This document shows, piece by piece, positions 22,017 through 36,799 of a stretch of 64,000 nt of DNA. The translations under genes and the position numbers were made by a program. This DNA is from Siphonodentalium dalli (Eukaryota > Mollusca > Scaphopoda > Gadilida > Siphonodentaliidae), in NCBI GenBank assembly GCA_032622095.1, contig CP136069.1, positions 153,689,043 through 153,753,042 of the forward strand, written 5' to 3'. Every line of letters begins with the position of its first letter. Position 1 is the first letter of the stretch. The notes under the pieces were generated by a model. The model saw only the letters and a program-made list of their open reading frames with translations, did no database searches and was not told the origin of the DNA.

Positions 22017-22528
22017 CAAGACAGTCAATGACTGTGGGGTCGCTCACCAGACTGCAAAGACTGATAAGACTGGGACTCTGGAGACCAAAACAGTCAGCAC
22101 TTTTCATAATCACTTTAAAAGAAGTAGATTTAAACAGGATATGTGGCTAGAGAGACTTCAAGTATGTAGCTTGGTGAAAATCCACCTTGAAATTGCCAAC
22201 TGTACACTACTGATCACCCCCCGCCTCCAGCTCAACAAGTCCCCTCCCAACCGGGCTCCAGACTCCCAAGTCTTAGGTTGGAATTTCACAACCGACACCT
22301 CAAACTTTCTCAATTGTTGGAAATTTCCAATCTCACAAGCGCCTTTTTCTAAAACCATTTAAACATGTTTGAAGCCCAATTATCCATGTACCCAAAACAC
22401 AATATATGTATGTCAGACCAATCAGTCAGGTGGTTCCAAGGTAGATGTTTTAATGAATTTGGTATTTCGATGATTTTATTGGACACAAAAGTGTTAACTC
22501 CCCATAGCCTGCCATTTCTTGACAGGTT

Positions 22529-23314
22529 GACCTCATTTTAACAAATCTGAATCTCAGTAATGGCATTAGTTTTTCAATTTTCAAAAAATGTTAAACAATA
22601 TATATATATGTAATTGACCATGGAGTTAAATACAATTTTTTTTTTTTTTTTTTTTAAATATTCTAATAAAAAAAAACAATTCCAGTTTTTTTTAAATGTT
22701 CTTTTATTTTTTAATATATCATTTCTTTTCTATTCTTTTCTTTTTTGGTTAAAGAGTTTAATCTGAATTTTTTTTCTTCTGAGTTATGTCCCTGGCCCCA
22801 CCCACATTTGACCCAGTGACCTCATTTGAACAAATCTGAACCCAGTCAACCAATGATCCTTCATACCAAATATGAACCCATTTGGCCTGATGGTATTCGA
22901 GAAGAAGATGTTTAAAAGAATTACTATGGAGGGAAAGAGTTATGGCCCTGGTTTCTCAACTAATCAACCTGGTGACCTCATTTGAACAAATCTGAATGTG
23001 AGTCACCTAGGGAACATCCACACCAATTATGAACCCATTAAGTCGTTCTAAGAATTACTATCAAGGAACAGAGTTGTGGCCCTGCTTTCGCAATTATTTG
23101 ACCCAGTGACCTCATTTGAAAAAATCTGAATGAGAGTCACCTAGGAAACATCCACACCAAATATGAACCAATTCGGTCCAATGGGACTTCAGAAGAAGAT
23201 GTTCAAAGAATTGTTGACGGATGGACGGACGGACGGCTAAACGGACGGACGGACGACGGACGAAGAGTGATGACTATAGCTACACCGGAGACTTCGTCTC
23301 AGGTGAGCTAAAAA
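22529..23314 (+). repeat. Repeat B, U3
   Basis: Carries the GAAAAAATCTG variant and an uninterrupted T-run of about 20 near 22636 where U1 has T-runs broken by AAA. Confidence 0.7.
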
Positions 23315-24630
23315 CAGTACATCAATAAAAATGTCCCAATCTTTGCCAACGAAATGAACCGATTGCTAGATTGTTAGTCATTATTTAAGCCACTTGGTAT
23401 CCGATACACGCAAACTATTGTCGCCAGCAGTTATGTATAGGATAATGGGTGAAAATTGAACATTATTTCAGGGAATGGATTGATCGAGACCGTAGGTCGA
23501 GATCGTTCCATTTGCTGAAATAATGTACAATTTGAACCTATTATCTGACTTAAAATATGGCCGAGTCCATTTGGTGGATGTCTCACCTCTTAATAGAATG
23601 GAGTAACTCGAAATTGGGTCAAGGCACCTGAGTTGTACCATGTGTTCGGACCTATCCACTCGCTCATTGGCTGCACGGATGGCGTGACATCTTCACCCAT
23701 TGTCAACTTAACGGACAGGCAGAATACTAGTGCTGAAACGGATATCCGGATGACAACTGGCTACCGTCGGCAACCGATTGAACTATGATCAACCGGTTAA
23801 CCGCTATGTATTACACACATGCAATGCCACTGATAAACACTAACGTATGCAGGTCCTTAATCGGCGTAGACTGATAACAGTAGCTTTTAAACACGGGTAC
23901 TTTATCAATTTTGCTACAAACGTTATCACTCAGAGGGGTATACATTCCCCCTAATAATGAGATAATCCTGCTGAAAACGTGCGCAAACGTCATGGATACA
24001 CGGCTTAATCGTAAACCGATGAGTCCACTTTTAACGGAATGCGGGGGGATGTTTATTCTGGAAGAACATGGTGCGTCCCCCTGATAATGAGATAATCCTA
24101 GCAACCACGTGCGCGAAAGTAATATAATTATACTGGCTTACAAGTTGGATGCGGCCACTTTCAAATGAATGCGGGGAGGTAAACACCTGGCTCGCACTGC
24201 TATGTTTATTTGTGGGAATTCCTCTCAAGCGAGTGACGTATTTACTATAATAACTGTCAAACTTTGATAATTATTCAATAAACCCGATGATATTATATAC
24301 CTGCCTGCAATTGGGAATTTGGTGGGTGAAAATTGGGAATAAGGTGCCTTTTTCCCATTGGGAATGGGGCCGTTTACCGGACCCTGAGGACACTAAAAAA
24401 AATCGCTGTTCACATAGTGTACAAATGGTTTCCGTTTGCTATTGGTATCAACAACAATTTATAGGCGACTGTTACTTCAGAGATTTACGAAGAGCCATCG
24501 AACGAACCTTTCCGAATGCCTCTATTTCAAACCAATATTTTCAAATCAATTACAAATCGAAAATAGAGAACGAATCAAATAACGAATCGAACATTGAATA
24601 TTCGCAGGACCCTAACCTCGGCCTCATAAC

Positions 24631-25594
24631 TAGAGTTGGCACGGTTATTGATTTTGATAATCGATTAAATTGATTATCATCGATTAATCATACCTAATAT
24701 TAATAACAGTGGAAGTATTCCATAATATGGCCAATTGGCTGGGTGTTGGTTATAATAATTGGGAATTCATTAGAATGAACGTAGCAATTATTTCAGTGTT
24801 AATAGCCAAACTTACAAACAATATAAAACTAGGAATTTATGACGGACCACTAGCGTTCATGAATCTAATGTTACGGAAACTATAAGTTTCAGCAAACTTA
24901 TCCAGAGTGTGGATAACAATCAGAAATGTGCTCCTCACCCCCCGGAAATTTCAGGACTCGGAACAATTAAGTTAAGTAATTTATAATATTGATAATAGTG
25001 AGTTTCATTCAGTAGTCACCACACGATAAGTTACTGTACTAGTTCTAAGTATACTCATGCAAATGAAGAATACTAGCAAATTACATCGCGAAGAACATCG
25101 CTGATTAAAATGCCGTAGGTTCCCAGGTTTCGAGAGAATGTAAATTATTTACATATTGGTCCAATCAGATTCAAGGGTGAGTGCATTCAGTTCATTGAAC
25201 ACGGTGACAGTGGGCACATTTCAAAAACATTGTGCCGTTTTTCTTGTAGAAATATACAACGACATTGCCACAAGTTCAAAGCCGTAGTGCTGCCAATTTG
25301 TAAGAAAATACAATGACCCAAAGAGTAACCATGTCGTATCATCAAATGAACTGCCCACTGTTTGCAACATATATTAGTACTCATGTCGCCGGATTCTCTT
25401 TGATGCACAATCAAAGGTTGCTAACCCTTCGGTTGTAGATTAGCCTGCAAAACAAACACGATATTCGATAACACGCAGCACTTTCCAATGTCAGAAATAA
25501 ATAATGCAGATTAATCGAAAATGTACCATAATCGATTATGGGCTTTTATATCAATGGTTCATCAATTTATATATGATTAATCGTGGCACCCCTA
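24631..25594. mobile_element. hAT-1, U3 (uninterrupted, 964 bp)
   Basis: Reference length for the element; flanked by CTCATAAC at 24623-24630 and 25595-25602. It shows the empty site for both later insertions: a single GCCGTAGT near 25281, and TTATAATATTGATAAT near 24981. Confidence 0.93.
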
Positions 25595-27360
25595 CTCATA
25601 ACTCGGCCAATATGGAAATATATAATATGAAATGATCACATTATCAGTCCCAATAAGCTGAATTATAAACGAGAGGCCGATCACGATCGGCAGATGTTTA
25701 ACCCATACCTTGGCGATAGCGACTAGTCATAACTGATAACTTGTCAAAGATATGATCACAGGAATTAATCCATATATCAGTACCCAACTTGAAATCAAAA
25801 GCTCAAATAATTTGTCTTAAGGAAGGGTTAAAGTATTTGGGGTGGGGAGGAGTAGTTTTAAATCTCATAACTCTGTCCCTATTCACCCAAGGACCTCTCA
25901 CTGTAAAATCCAATGGTTTAGTAATTTCGGAGGACATGTTTAAGAGTTTAAGTTAACTCATTGGAAGCAAAAGTGATAAATCCCTATCTTTAACACTTTT
26001 GACATGCCAGATATTCAAAATGTATTCACTTCTAAAGAGAAATTATAATTTGTTGACAAGCCAGACTGCTTAGAATGACATACGTGAGGGGATTCCATCT
26101 CATATTTAAATGGTGCTTTAATTACGCCCCCCCCCCCTTCCCCCATTCTCCCCAGTTATTTGTTTATCAAACATGGACAGATATAAGATCAGATCTGACC
26201 TGTGTATTAAATCAGATTAAGTGTTTCATAACAGGGGTGTATGCATGGTTTTCAAAAATATATGTAGTTTATACAATTCAAAAGTATTATCTATATAATG
26301 TTATACAGACATAATATGATGAGGAAGCTTGACCCTATGACCACTAAATCGTTCATATAAAAGAAAGTAAGTTAGCCCTCAATTAAATGGTTTCACACAT
26401 TACAATGTTTTACAAGTAGCTTGGACACTAAAAGCCACAACCTTCAATGTTAATCTTCTAAGTGCTCTGTGGCCCCTAAAATTCAATCAACCATGAAAAT
26501 ATGAACAAATGGGAAAATAAGGTTCCTGGAAACACTAACATCTACCATATTGATTTTCAAAACAAGTCATCACTTACAATAGTCATGTATATTTATCTGC
26601 CTGATTCCCATTGCATAGATAAATCATATTGGCCATCAGCTGTTATTTTAATTTCAAATTGAAAGCACATGTCTGAAGGGTTAATATATTTTTCAAAAAT
26701 CAATTAATCAGTCAAAACCAAAATTGATATAAGTGAATAGTGTGCAAAGATACCCAACATATATTAAGAGATGTGAGGAAGAGTCCATGTACATTATAGC
26801 ATGTGTCTATGGAAACCTTGGAAAGGGTTAATTATTTTTGAAGCAAATTAATGGAATTTAGTCTTATGTAGGTGAGTGGGGGCTCTTATCTCACCCTGTA
26901 ATGAAATGTCAAGAATAGGATAAACACCAGTCTTATGCTGCCATTAATCAATTTGACAGTTAGAATAAACAAACAGCCAGCCACCAGTGTTGTTTATCTG
27001 GTTGTTGCTCTGTATAATATGTCATCACTCATTTCATAACAGATTTCACTTGGAATGACAACATCTATAAAATGTCCTCTCATATACTCTGGATGTTGGA
27101 TGATCACATGGTAATTTATTGATATCATTATATTACATGAAACTATTGCAATAAAATCTTCATATTTTCAAAACAGGATATCACACCTAATTAATCGTAT
27201 AAAACTAAAATAAATGAAAGTGTCAATATATTTTTTTTATTATTTTTTTTTTTTTTTATTGTTATTAAAGTTCAAACAAAATTTAATATTTGTATATGCT
27301 AAATTTAGCAAGGAGTTAAATCTAAAAAAGTTGAATTTTTATTTTTTTATTTTTTTCTTC

Positions 27361-27752
27361 GAAAAAGGGTCATAACTCCTTTAAAATTAATCGGATCAAA
27401 CCCATATTCGGACTCGATCTGTATTTTGGGCTTCGAAACTCACATACCAAATTTGGTTCCAATCAAATAAAAAATGTTTGAGTTATGGCAGAATGTGTGA
27501 ATTCTAAGTTGAAAAAGGGCCATAACTCTAACAAAAACTCGGATCAAAACCAAATTCGAACTCGATCTGTATTTTGGGCTGAGAAACCCATATACAAAAT
27601 TTGGTTTCGATCGGATAGAAAATGTTTGAGTTATCGCATTACTCGTAAAGTGTCTACGGACAGACAGACAGACAGACGGACGAACGACGAGTGGTCAATC
27701 CGGGCAACGACACTATGTTTACCATACTATGGTATGGGTAAACATAAAAAGG
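27361..27752 (+). repeat. Repeat A, U4
   Basis: Full-length copy with both 150-bp halves, microsatellite and hairpin. Confidence 0.7.
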
Positions 27753-27980
27753 TTGTCAGAGTATTCGTTAAATTGATTTAAATTTCCTTACCTAAGCTGG
27801 ATTTCTGACACTGCACATAAGATCTGACGTAACACAGAATGAGAACTTCAGAAGATAAACCGAACTATTTTGGCAAAAGACCCATATAAAACAAATATGT
27901 ATCGATTTGTTTAACAGCTGTTTTAGCCACCTACCAAATTGATAATTGCCAATTTGATGCAGTAAACTTTATTACATTAG

Positions 27981-28218
27981 GAACATGTGGTTGAAAAACC
28001 ACGAAAAAGAAGAGGAGTTATTGAAGAAATATATGGTGATATATTCAATGAGCGGTAAAGGAGCTCATCTCACTTGTTTGCTGATACCAAAAGCGGTATT
28101 AAAGACTATAATCCTGATAAATGATGACCACTCCAGAGATGTAGCTGGAGTTCACCCACAAAACATCTATCTTTTTCCAAATACAGAGGGGTCACTCGAT
28201 TGTCCAATCGGCTATAAG
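27981..28218 (+). pseudogene. Relic exon copy, U4
   Basis: Encodes the same peptide as U1; splice-like borders are intact. Confidence 0.33.
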
Positions 28219-28582
28219 GTAAGCTTACTTACAAGTACATGCAAGATGAGATCTTGAGAATCCAAGATTTTAATCTAATCAAATTGGAATAAAACGAAAT
28301 CGATTTCAAATCGATTTTGAACCGAAATCTAAATTTGTGTCAATCTCAATTGAAACAAGTTTTGTCAAGGATTTTCTGTATATGGTAAGTAAATACCGTT
28401 TTTATTTTTCAATTATTACAAATAAATGTCAAAATATATCAATTATGAGAACACCACGGAATTGCCCGTCAAAAATGACAGATGATATGCAGGAAAATAT
28501 CACTGCTGCAAAGCTCATTATGATATAAACAATGCTGGGAAATGGTGGGCGGAGTTTGTCCGGAATTTGGCATTATATTTTT

Positions 28583-29158
28583 GTCATGTAGGTGCTGGGT
28601 GGGGGGGGGGGGGGGGAAATATCCTGACCTGGACATCTTCCCCCCGCCCCCCACCCCAAACCCTGACTCAAAAAACTTGTTCTCAGAAGAAGTTAATTTC
28701 TCGCTGTTTCATGACTATATAAAGGAAAACAAGCAATAAATCCATACAATGATTCATTTGTCATGTAGGTGCTGGGTGGGGGAGGGGGGAGATATCCTGA
28801 CCTGGACATCTCCCCCCAAACCCTGACTCAAAAAACTTTTTCTCAGAAGAAGTTAATTTCTCGCCGTTTCATGACTATATAAAGCAAAACAAGTGATAAA
28901 ACCATAAGATTATTTTTTTGTCATGTAGGTGCTGGGTGGGGGGAAGATATCCTGACCTGGACATCTCCCCTCCCCAAACCCTGACTCAAAAAACTTTTTC
29001 TCAGAAGAAGTTAATTTCTCCCTGTTTCATGACTATATAAAGCAAAACAAGTGATAAAACCATAAGATTATTTTTTTGTCATGTAGGTGCTGGGTGGGGG
29101 GGGGGGGGGAGATATCCTGACCTGGACATCTTCCCCCCACCCCAAACCCTGACTCAAA
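28583..29158 (+). repeat. Minisatellite of about 160 bp, U4
   Basis: Four copies; first and fourth G-runs about 16 and 14, the same as in U7. Confidence 0.9.
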
Positions 29159-29670
29159 CAAGACAGTCAATGACTGTGGGGTCGCTCACCAGACTGCAAA
29201 GACTGATAAGACTGGGACTCTGGAGACCAAAACAGTCAGCACTTTTCATAATCACTTTAAAAGAAGTAGATTTAAACAGGATATGTGGCTAGAGAGACTT
29301 CAAGTATGTAGCTTGGTGAAAATCCACCTTGAAATTGCCAACTGTACACTACTGATCACCCCCCTCCTCCAGCTCAACAAGTCCCCTCCCAACCGGGCTC
29401 CAGACTCCCAAGTCTTAGGTTGGAATTTCACAACCGACACCTCAAACTTTCTCAATTGTTGGAAATTTCCAATCTCACAAGCGCCTTTTTCTAAAACCAT
29501 TTAAACATGTTTGAAGCCCAATTATCCATGTACCCAAAACACAATATATGTATGTCAGACCAATCAGTCAGGTGGTTCCAAGGTAGATGTTTTAATGAAT
29601 TTGGTATTTCGATGATTTTATTGGACACAAAAGTGTTAACTCCCCATAGCCTGCCATTTCTTGACAGGTT

Positions 29671-30447
29671 GACCTCATTTTAACAAATCTGAATCTCAGT
29701 AATGGCATTAGTTTTTCAATTTTCAAAAAATGTTAAACAATATATATATATGTAATTGACCATGGAGTTAAATACAATTTTTTTTTTTTTTTATAAATAT
29801 TCTAATAAAAAAAAACAATTCCTTTTTAAATGTTCTTTTCTTTTTTAATATATCATTTCTTTTCTATTCTTTTCTTTTTTGGTTAAAGAGTTTAATCTGA
29901 ATTTTTTTTTTCTGAGTTATGTCCCTGGCCCCACCCACATTTGACCCAGTGACCTCATTTGAACAAATCTGAACCCAGTCAACCAATGATCCTTCATACC
30001 AAATATGAACCCATTTGGCCTGATGGTATTCGAGAAGAAGATGTTTAAAAGAATTACTATGGAGGGAAAGAGTTATGGCCCTGGTTTCTCAACTAATCAA
30101 CCTGGTGACCTCATTTGAACAAATCTGAATGTGAGTCACCTAGGGAACATCCACACCAATTATGAACCCATTAAGTCGTTCTAAGAATTACTATCAAGGA
30201 ACAGAGTTGTGGCCCTGCTTTCGCAATTATTTGACCCAGTGACCTCATTTGAACAAATCTGAATGAGAGTCACCTAGGAAACATCCACACCAAATATGAA
30301 CCAATTCGGTCCAATGGGACTTCAGAAGAAGATGTTCAAAGAATTGTTGACGGATGGACGGACGGACGGCTAAACGGACGGACGGACGACGGACGAAGAG
30401 TGATGACTATAGCTACACCGGAGACTTCGTCTCAGGTGAGCTAAAAA
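29671..30447 (+). repeat. Repeat B, U4
   Basis: The AT-rich block is shortened (AGTTTTT lost near 29820); it has the GAACAAATCTG form. Confidence 0.7.
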
Positions 30448-31753
30448 CAGTACATCAATAAAAATGTCCCAATCTTTGCCAACGAAATGAACCGATTGCT
30501 AGATTGTTAGTCATTATTTAAGCCACTTGGTATCCGATACACGCAAACTATTGTCGCCAGCAGTTATGTATAGGATAATGGGTGAAAATTGAACATTATT
30601 TCAGGGAATGGATTGATCGAGACCGTAGGTCGAGATCGTTCCATTTGCTGAAATAATGTACAATTTGAACCTATTATCTGACTTAAAACATGGCCGAGTC
30701 CATTTGGTGGATGTCTCACCTCTTAATAGAATGGAGTAACTCGAAATTGGGTCAAGGCACCTGAGTTGTACCATGTGTTCGGACCTATCCACTCGCTCAT
30801 TGGCTGCACGGATGGCGTGACATCTTCACCCATTGTCAACTTAACGGACAGGCAGAATACTAGTGCTGAAACGGATATCCGGATGACAACTGGCTACCGT
30901 CGGCAACCGATTGAACTATGATCAACCGGTTAACCGCTATGTATTACACACATGCAATGCCACTGATAAACACTAACGTATGCAGGTCCTTAATCGGCGT
31001 AGACTGATAACAGTAGCTTTTAAACACGGGTACTTTATCAATTTTGCTACAAACGTTATCACTCAGAGGGGTATACATTCCCCCTAATAATGAGATAATC
31101 CTGCTGCAAACGTCATGGATACACGGCTTAATCGTAAACCGATGAGTCCACTATTAACGGAATGCGGGGGGATGTTTATTCTGGAAGAACATGGTGCGTC
31201 CCCCTGATAATGAGATAATCCTAGCAACCACGTGCGCGAAAGTAATATAATTATACTGGCTTACAAGTTGGATGCGGCCACTTTCAAATGAATGCGGGGA
31301 GGTAAACACCTGGCTCGCACTGCTATGTTTATTTGTGGGAATTCCTCTCAAGCGAGTGACGTATTTACTATAATAACTGTCAAACTTTGATAATTATTCA
31401 ATAAACCCGATGATATTATATACCTGCCTGCAATTGGGAATTTGGTGGGTGAAAATTGGGAATAAGGTGCCTTTTTCCCATTGGGAATGGGGCCGTTTAC
31501 CGGACCCTGAGGACACTAAAAAAAATCGCTGTTCACATAGTGTACAAATGGTTTCCGTTTGCTATTGGTATCAACAACAATTTATAGGCGACTGTTACTT
31601 CAGAGATTTACGAAGAGCCATCGAACGAACCTTTCCGAATGCCTCTATTTCAAACCAATATTTTCAAATCAATTACAAATCGAAAATAGAGAACGAATCA
31701 AATAACGAATCGAACATTGAATATTCGCAGGACCCTAACCTCGGCCTCATAAC

Positions 31754-32717
31754 TAGAGTTGGCACGGTTATTGATTTTGATAATCGATTAAATTGATTAT
31801 CATCGATTAATCATACCTAATATTAATAACAGTGGAAGTATTCCATAATATGGCCAATTGGCTGGGTGTTGGTTATAATAATTGGGAATTCATTAGAATG
31901 AACGTAGCAATTATTTCAGTGTTAATAGCCAAACTTACAAACAATATAAAACTAGGAATTTATGACGGACCACTAGCGTTCATGAATCTAATGTTACGGA
32001 AACTATAAGTTTCAGCAAACTTATCCAGAGTGTGGATAACAATCAGAAATGTGCTCCTCACCCCCCGGAAATTTCAGGACTCGGAACAATTAAGTTAAGT
32101 AATTTATAATATTGATAATAGTGAGTTTCATTCAGTAGTCACCACACGATAAGTTACTGTACTAGTTCTAAGTATACTCATGCAAATGAAGAATACTAGC
32201 AAATTACATCGCGAAGAACATCGCTGATTAAAATGCCGTAGGTTCCCAGGTTTCGAGAGAATGTAAATTATTTACATATTGGTCCAATCAGATTCAAGGG
32301 TGAGTGCATTCAGTTCATTGAACACAGTGACAGTGGGCACATTTCAAAAACATTGTGCCGTTTTTCTTGTAGAAATATACAACGACATTGCCACAAGTTC
32401 AAAGCCGTAGTGCTGCCAATTTGTAAGAAAATACAATGACCCAAAGAGTAACCATGTCGTATCATCAAATGAACTGCCCACTGTTTGCAACATATATTAG
32501 TACTCATGTCGCCGGATTCTCTTTGATGCACAATCAAAGGTTGCTAACCCTTCGGTTGTAGATTAGCCTGCAAAACAAACACGATATTCGATAACACGCA
32601 GCACTTTCCAATGTCAGAAATAAATAATGCAGATTAATCGAAAATGTACCATAATCGATTATGGGCTTTTATATCAATGGTTCATCAATTTATATATGAT
32701 TAATCGTGGCACCCCTA
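31754..32717. mobile_element. hAT-1, U4 (964 bp)
   Basis: Uninterrupted copy with intact ends and flanking duplication; has the GAACACAGTGACAG variant. Confidence 0.93.
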
Positions 32718-34484
32718 CTCATAACTCGGCCAATATGGAAATATATAATATGAAATGATCACATTTATCAGTCCCAATAAGCTGAATTATAAACGAGAGG
32801 CCGATCACGATCGGCAGATGTTTAACCCATACCTTGGCGATAGCGACTAGTCATAACTGATAACTTGTCAAAGATATGATCACAGGAATTAATCCATATA
32901 TCAGTACCCAACTTGAAATCAAAAGCTCAAATAATTTGTCTTAAGGAAGGGTTAAAGTATTTGGGGTGGGGAGGAGTAGTTTTAAATCTCATAACTCTGT
33001 CCCTATTCACCCAAGGACCTCTCACTGTAAAATCCAATGGTTTAGTAATTTCGGAGGACATGTTTAAGAGTTTAAGTTAACTCATTGGAAGCAAAAGTGA
33101 TAAATCCCTATCTTTAACACTTTTGACATGCCAGATATTCAAAATGTATTCACTTCTAAAGAGAAATTATAATTTGTTGACAAGCCAGACTGCTTAGAAT
33201 GACATACGTGAGGGGATTCCATCTCATATTTAAATGGTGCTTTAATTACGCCCCCCCCCCCTTCCCCCATTCTCCCCAGTTATTTGTTTATCAAACATGG
33301 ACAGATATAAGATCAGATCTGACCTGTGTATTAAATCAGATTAAGTGTTTCATAACAGGGGTGTATGCATGGTTTTCAAAAATATATGTAGTTTATACAA
33401 TTCAAAAGTATTATCTATATAATGTTATACAGACATAATATGATGAGGAAGCTTGACCCTATGACCACTAAATCGTTCATATAAAAGAAAGTAAGTTAGC
33501 CCTCAATTAAATGGTTTCACACATTACAATGTTTTACAAGTAGCTTGGACACTAAAAGCCACAACCTTCAATGTTAATCTTCTAAGTGCTCTGTGGCCCC
33601 TAAAATTCAATCAACCATGAAAATATGAACAAATGGGAAAATAAGGTTCCTGGAAACACTAACATCTACCATATTGATTTTCAAAACAAGTCATCACTTA
33701 CAATAGTCATGTATATTTATCTGCCTGATTCCCATTGCATAGATAAATCATATTGGCCATCAGCTGTTATTTTAATTTCAAATTGAAAGCACATGTCTGA
33801 AGGGTTAATATATTTTTCAAAAATCAATTAATCAGTCAAAACCAAAATTGATATAAGTGAATAGTGTGCAAAGATACCCAACATATATTAAGAGATGTGA
33901 GGAAGAGTCCATGTACATTATAGCATGTGTCTATGGAAACCTTGGAAAGGGTTAATTATTTTTGAAGCAAATTAATGGAATTTAGTCTTATGTAGGTGAG
34001 TGGGGGCTCTTATCTCACCCTGTAATGAAATGTCAAGAATAGGATAAACACCAGTCTTATGCTGCCATTAATCAATTTGACAGTTAGAATAAACAAACAG
34101 CCAGCCACCAGTGTTGTTTATCTGGTTGTTGCTCTGTATAATATGTCATCACTCATTTCATAACAGATTTCACTTGGAATGACAACATCTATAAAATGTC
34201 CTCTCATATACTCTGGATGTTGGATGATCACATGGTAATTTATTGATATCATTATATTACATGAAACTATTGCAATAAAATCTTCATATTTTCAAAACAG
34301 GATATCACAGCTAATTAATCGTATAAAACTAAAATAAATGAAAGTGTCAATATATTTTTTTTATTATTTTTTTTTTTTTTTATTGTTATTAAAGTTCAAA
34401 CAAAATTTAATATTTGTATATGCTAAATTTAGCAAGGAGTTAAATCTAAAAAAGTTGAATTTTTATTTTTTTATTTTTTTCTTC

Positions 34485-34876
34485 GAAAAAGGGTCATAAC
34501 TCCTTTAAAATTAATCGGATCAAACCCATATTCGGACTCGATCTGTATTTTGGGCTTCGAAACTCACATACCAAATTTGGTTCCAATCAAATAAAAAATG
34601 TTTGAGTTATGGCAGAATGTGTGAATTCTAAGTTGAAAAAGGGCCATAACTCTAACAAAAACTCGGATCAAAACCAAATTCGAACTCGATCTGTATTTTG
34701 GGCTGAGAAACCCATATACAAAATTTGGTTTCGATCGGATAGAAAATGTTTGAGTTATCGCATTACTCGTAAAGTGTCTACGGACAGACAGACAGACAGA
34801 CGGACGAACGACGAGTGGTCAATCCGGGCAACGACACTATGTTTACCATACTATGGTATGGGTAAACATAAAAAGG
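34485..34876 (+). repeat. Repeat A, U5
   Basis: Full-length copy with both 150-bp halves, microsatellite and hairpin. Confidence 0.7.
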
Positions 34877-35104
34877 TTGTCAGAGTATTCGTTAAATTGA
34901 TTTAAATTTCCTTACCTAAGCTGGATTTCTGACACTGCACATAAGATCTGACGTAACACAGAATGAGAACTTCAGAAGATAAACCGAACTATTTTGGCAA
35001 AAGACCCATATAAAACAAATATGTATCGATTTGTTTAACAGCTGTTTTAGCCACCTACCAAATTGATAATTGCCAATTTGATGCAGTAAACTTTATTACA
35101 TTAG

Positions 35105-35342
35105 GAACATGTGGTTGAAAAACCACGAAAAAGAAGAGGAGTTATTGAAGAAATATATGGTGATATATTCAATGAGCGGTAAAGGAGCTCATCTCACTTG
35201 TTTGCTGATACCAAAAGCGGTATTAAAGACTATAATCCTGATAAATGATGACCACTCCAGAGATGTAGCTGGAGTTCACCCACAAAACATCTATCTTTTT
35301 CCAAATACAGAGGGGTCACTCGATTGTCCAATCGGCTATAAG
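35105..35342 (+). pseudogene. Relic exon copy, U5
   Basis: Encodes the same peptide as U1; splice-like borders are intact. Confidence 0.33.
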
Positions 35343-35706
35343 GTAAGCTTACTTACAAGTACATGCAAGATGAGATCTTGAGAATCCAAGATTTTAATCT
35401 AATCAAATTGGAATAAAACGAAATCGATTTCAAATCGATTTTGAACCGAAATCTAAATTTGTGTCAATCTCAATTGAAACAAGTTTTGTCAAGGATTTTC
35501 TGTATATGGTAAGTAAATACCGTTTTTATTTTTCAATTATTACAAATAAATGTCAAAATATATCAATTATGAGAACACCACGGAATTGCCCGTCAAAAAT
35601 GACAGATGATATGCAGGAAAATATCACTGCTGCAAAGCTCATTATGATATAAACAATGCTGGGAAATGGTGGGCGGAGTTTGTCCGGAATTTGGCATTAT
35701 ATTTTT

Positions 35707-36287
35707 GTCATGTAGGTGCTGGGTGGGGGGGGGGGGGGGGAAATATCCTGACCTGGACATCTTCCCCCCGCCCCCCACCCCAAACCCTGACTCAAAAAAC
35801 TTGTTCTCAGAAGAAGTTAATTTCTCGCTGTTTCATGACTATATAAAGGAAAACAAGCAATAAATCCATACAATGATTCATTTGTCATGTAGGTGCTGGG
35901 TGGGGGAGGGGGGAGATATCCTGACCTGGACATCTCCCCCCAAACCCTGACTCAAAAAACTTTTTCTCAGAAGAAGTTAATTTCTCGCCGTTTCATGACT
36001 ATATAAAGCAAAACAAGTGATAAAACCATAAGATTATTTTTTTGTCATGTAGGTGCTGGGTGGGGGGAAGATATCCTGACCTGGACATCTCCCCTCCCCA
36101 AACCCTGACTCAAAAAACTTTTTCTCAGAAGAAGTTAATTTCTCCCTGTTTCATGACTATATAAAGCAAAACAAGTGATAAAACCATAAGATTATTTTTT
36201 TGTCATGTAGGTGCTGGGTGGGGGGGGGGGGGGGGGGGAGATATCCTGACCTGGACATCTTCCCCCCACCCCAAACCCTGACTCAAA
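35707..36287 (+). repeat. Minisatellite of about 160 bp, U5
   Basis: Four copies; the fourth G-run, about 19, is the longest fourth-copy run in the window. Confidence 0.9.
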
Positions 36288-36799
36288 CAAGACAGTCAAT
36301 GACTGTGGGGTCGCTCACCAGACTGCAAAGACTGATAAGACTGGGACTCTGGAGACCAAAACAGTCAGCACTTTTCATAATCACTTTAAAAGAAGTAGAT
36401 TTAAACAGGATATGTGGCTAGAGAGACTTCAAGTATGTAGCTTGGTGAAAATCCACCTTGAAATTGCCAACTGTACACTACTGATCACCCCCCTCCTCCA
36501 GCTCAACAAGTCCCCTCCCAACCGGGCTCCAGACTCCCAAGTCTTAGGTTGGAATTTCACAACCGACACCTCAAACTTTCTCAATTGTTGGAAATTTCCA
36601 ATCTCACAAGCGCCTTTTTCTAAAACCATTTAAACATGTTTGAAGCCCAATTATCCATGTACCCAAAACACAATATATGTATGTCAGACCAATCAGTCAG
36701 GTGGTTCCAAGGTAGATGTTTTAATGAATTTGGTATTTCGATGATTTTATTGGACACAAAAGTGTTAACTCCCCATAGCCTGCCATTTCTTGACAGGTT

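Larger units (their letters stand above)
19492..26632. repeat. Macrosatellite unit U3
   Basis: Length 7141 bp. Variants shared only with U6: TATTAACAATG near 21383 in place of TATAAACAATG, a T-to-G change near 22223, AAAATATGG near 23552, an extra 10 bp (AAAACGTGCG) near 23974, and CACATTATCAG near 25637 with one T fewer. These mark U3 and U6 as sister copies although they lie 22.4 kb apart. Confidence 0.97.
11397..33756. repeat. Higher-order repeat, first copy (U2-U3-U4)
   Basis: Three consecutive units form a 22360-bp block that is repeated directly downstream in the same order. The diagnostic characters are the hAT-2 insertion in the first member, the 10-bp extra segment and the TATTAACAATG variant in the second, and the altered T-rich block and GAACACAGTGACAG variant in the third. 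Unit starts differ by 22360, 22367, 22368 and 22367 bp between the two blocks. Confidence 0.93.
26633..33756. repeat. Macrosatellite unit U4
   Basis: Length 7124 bp. Variants shared only with U7: T-run ending TATAAATATTC near 29790, loss of AGTTTTT in the following AT-rich block near 29820, CCACTATTAACGG near 31149, and GAACACAGTGACAG near 32321. The only clear difference from U7 that I noticed, apart from the C-tract length, is one extra GACG step near 30360. Confidence 0.97.
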
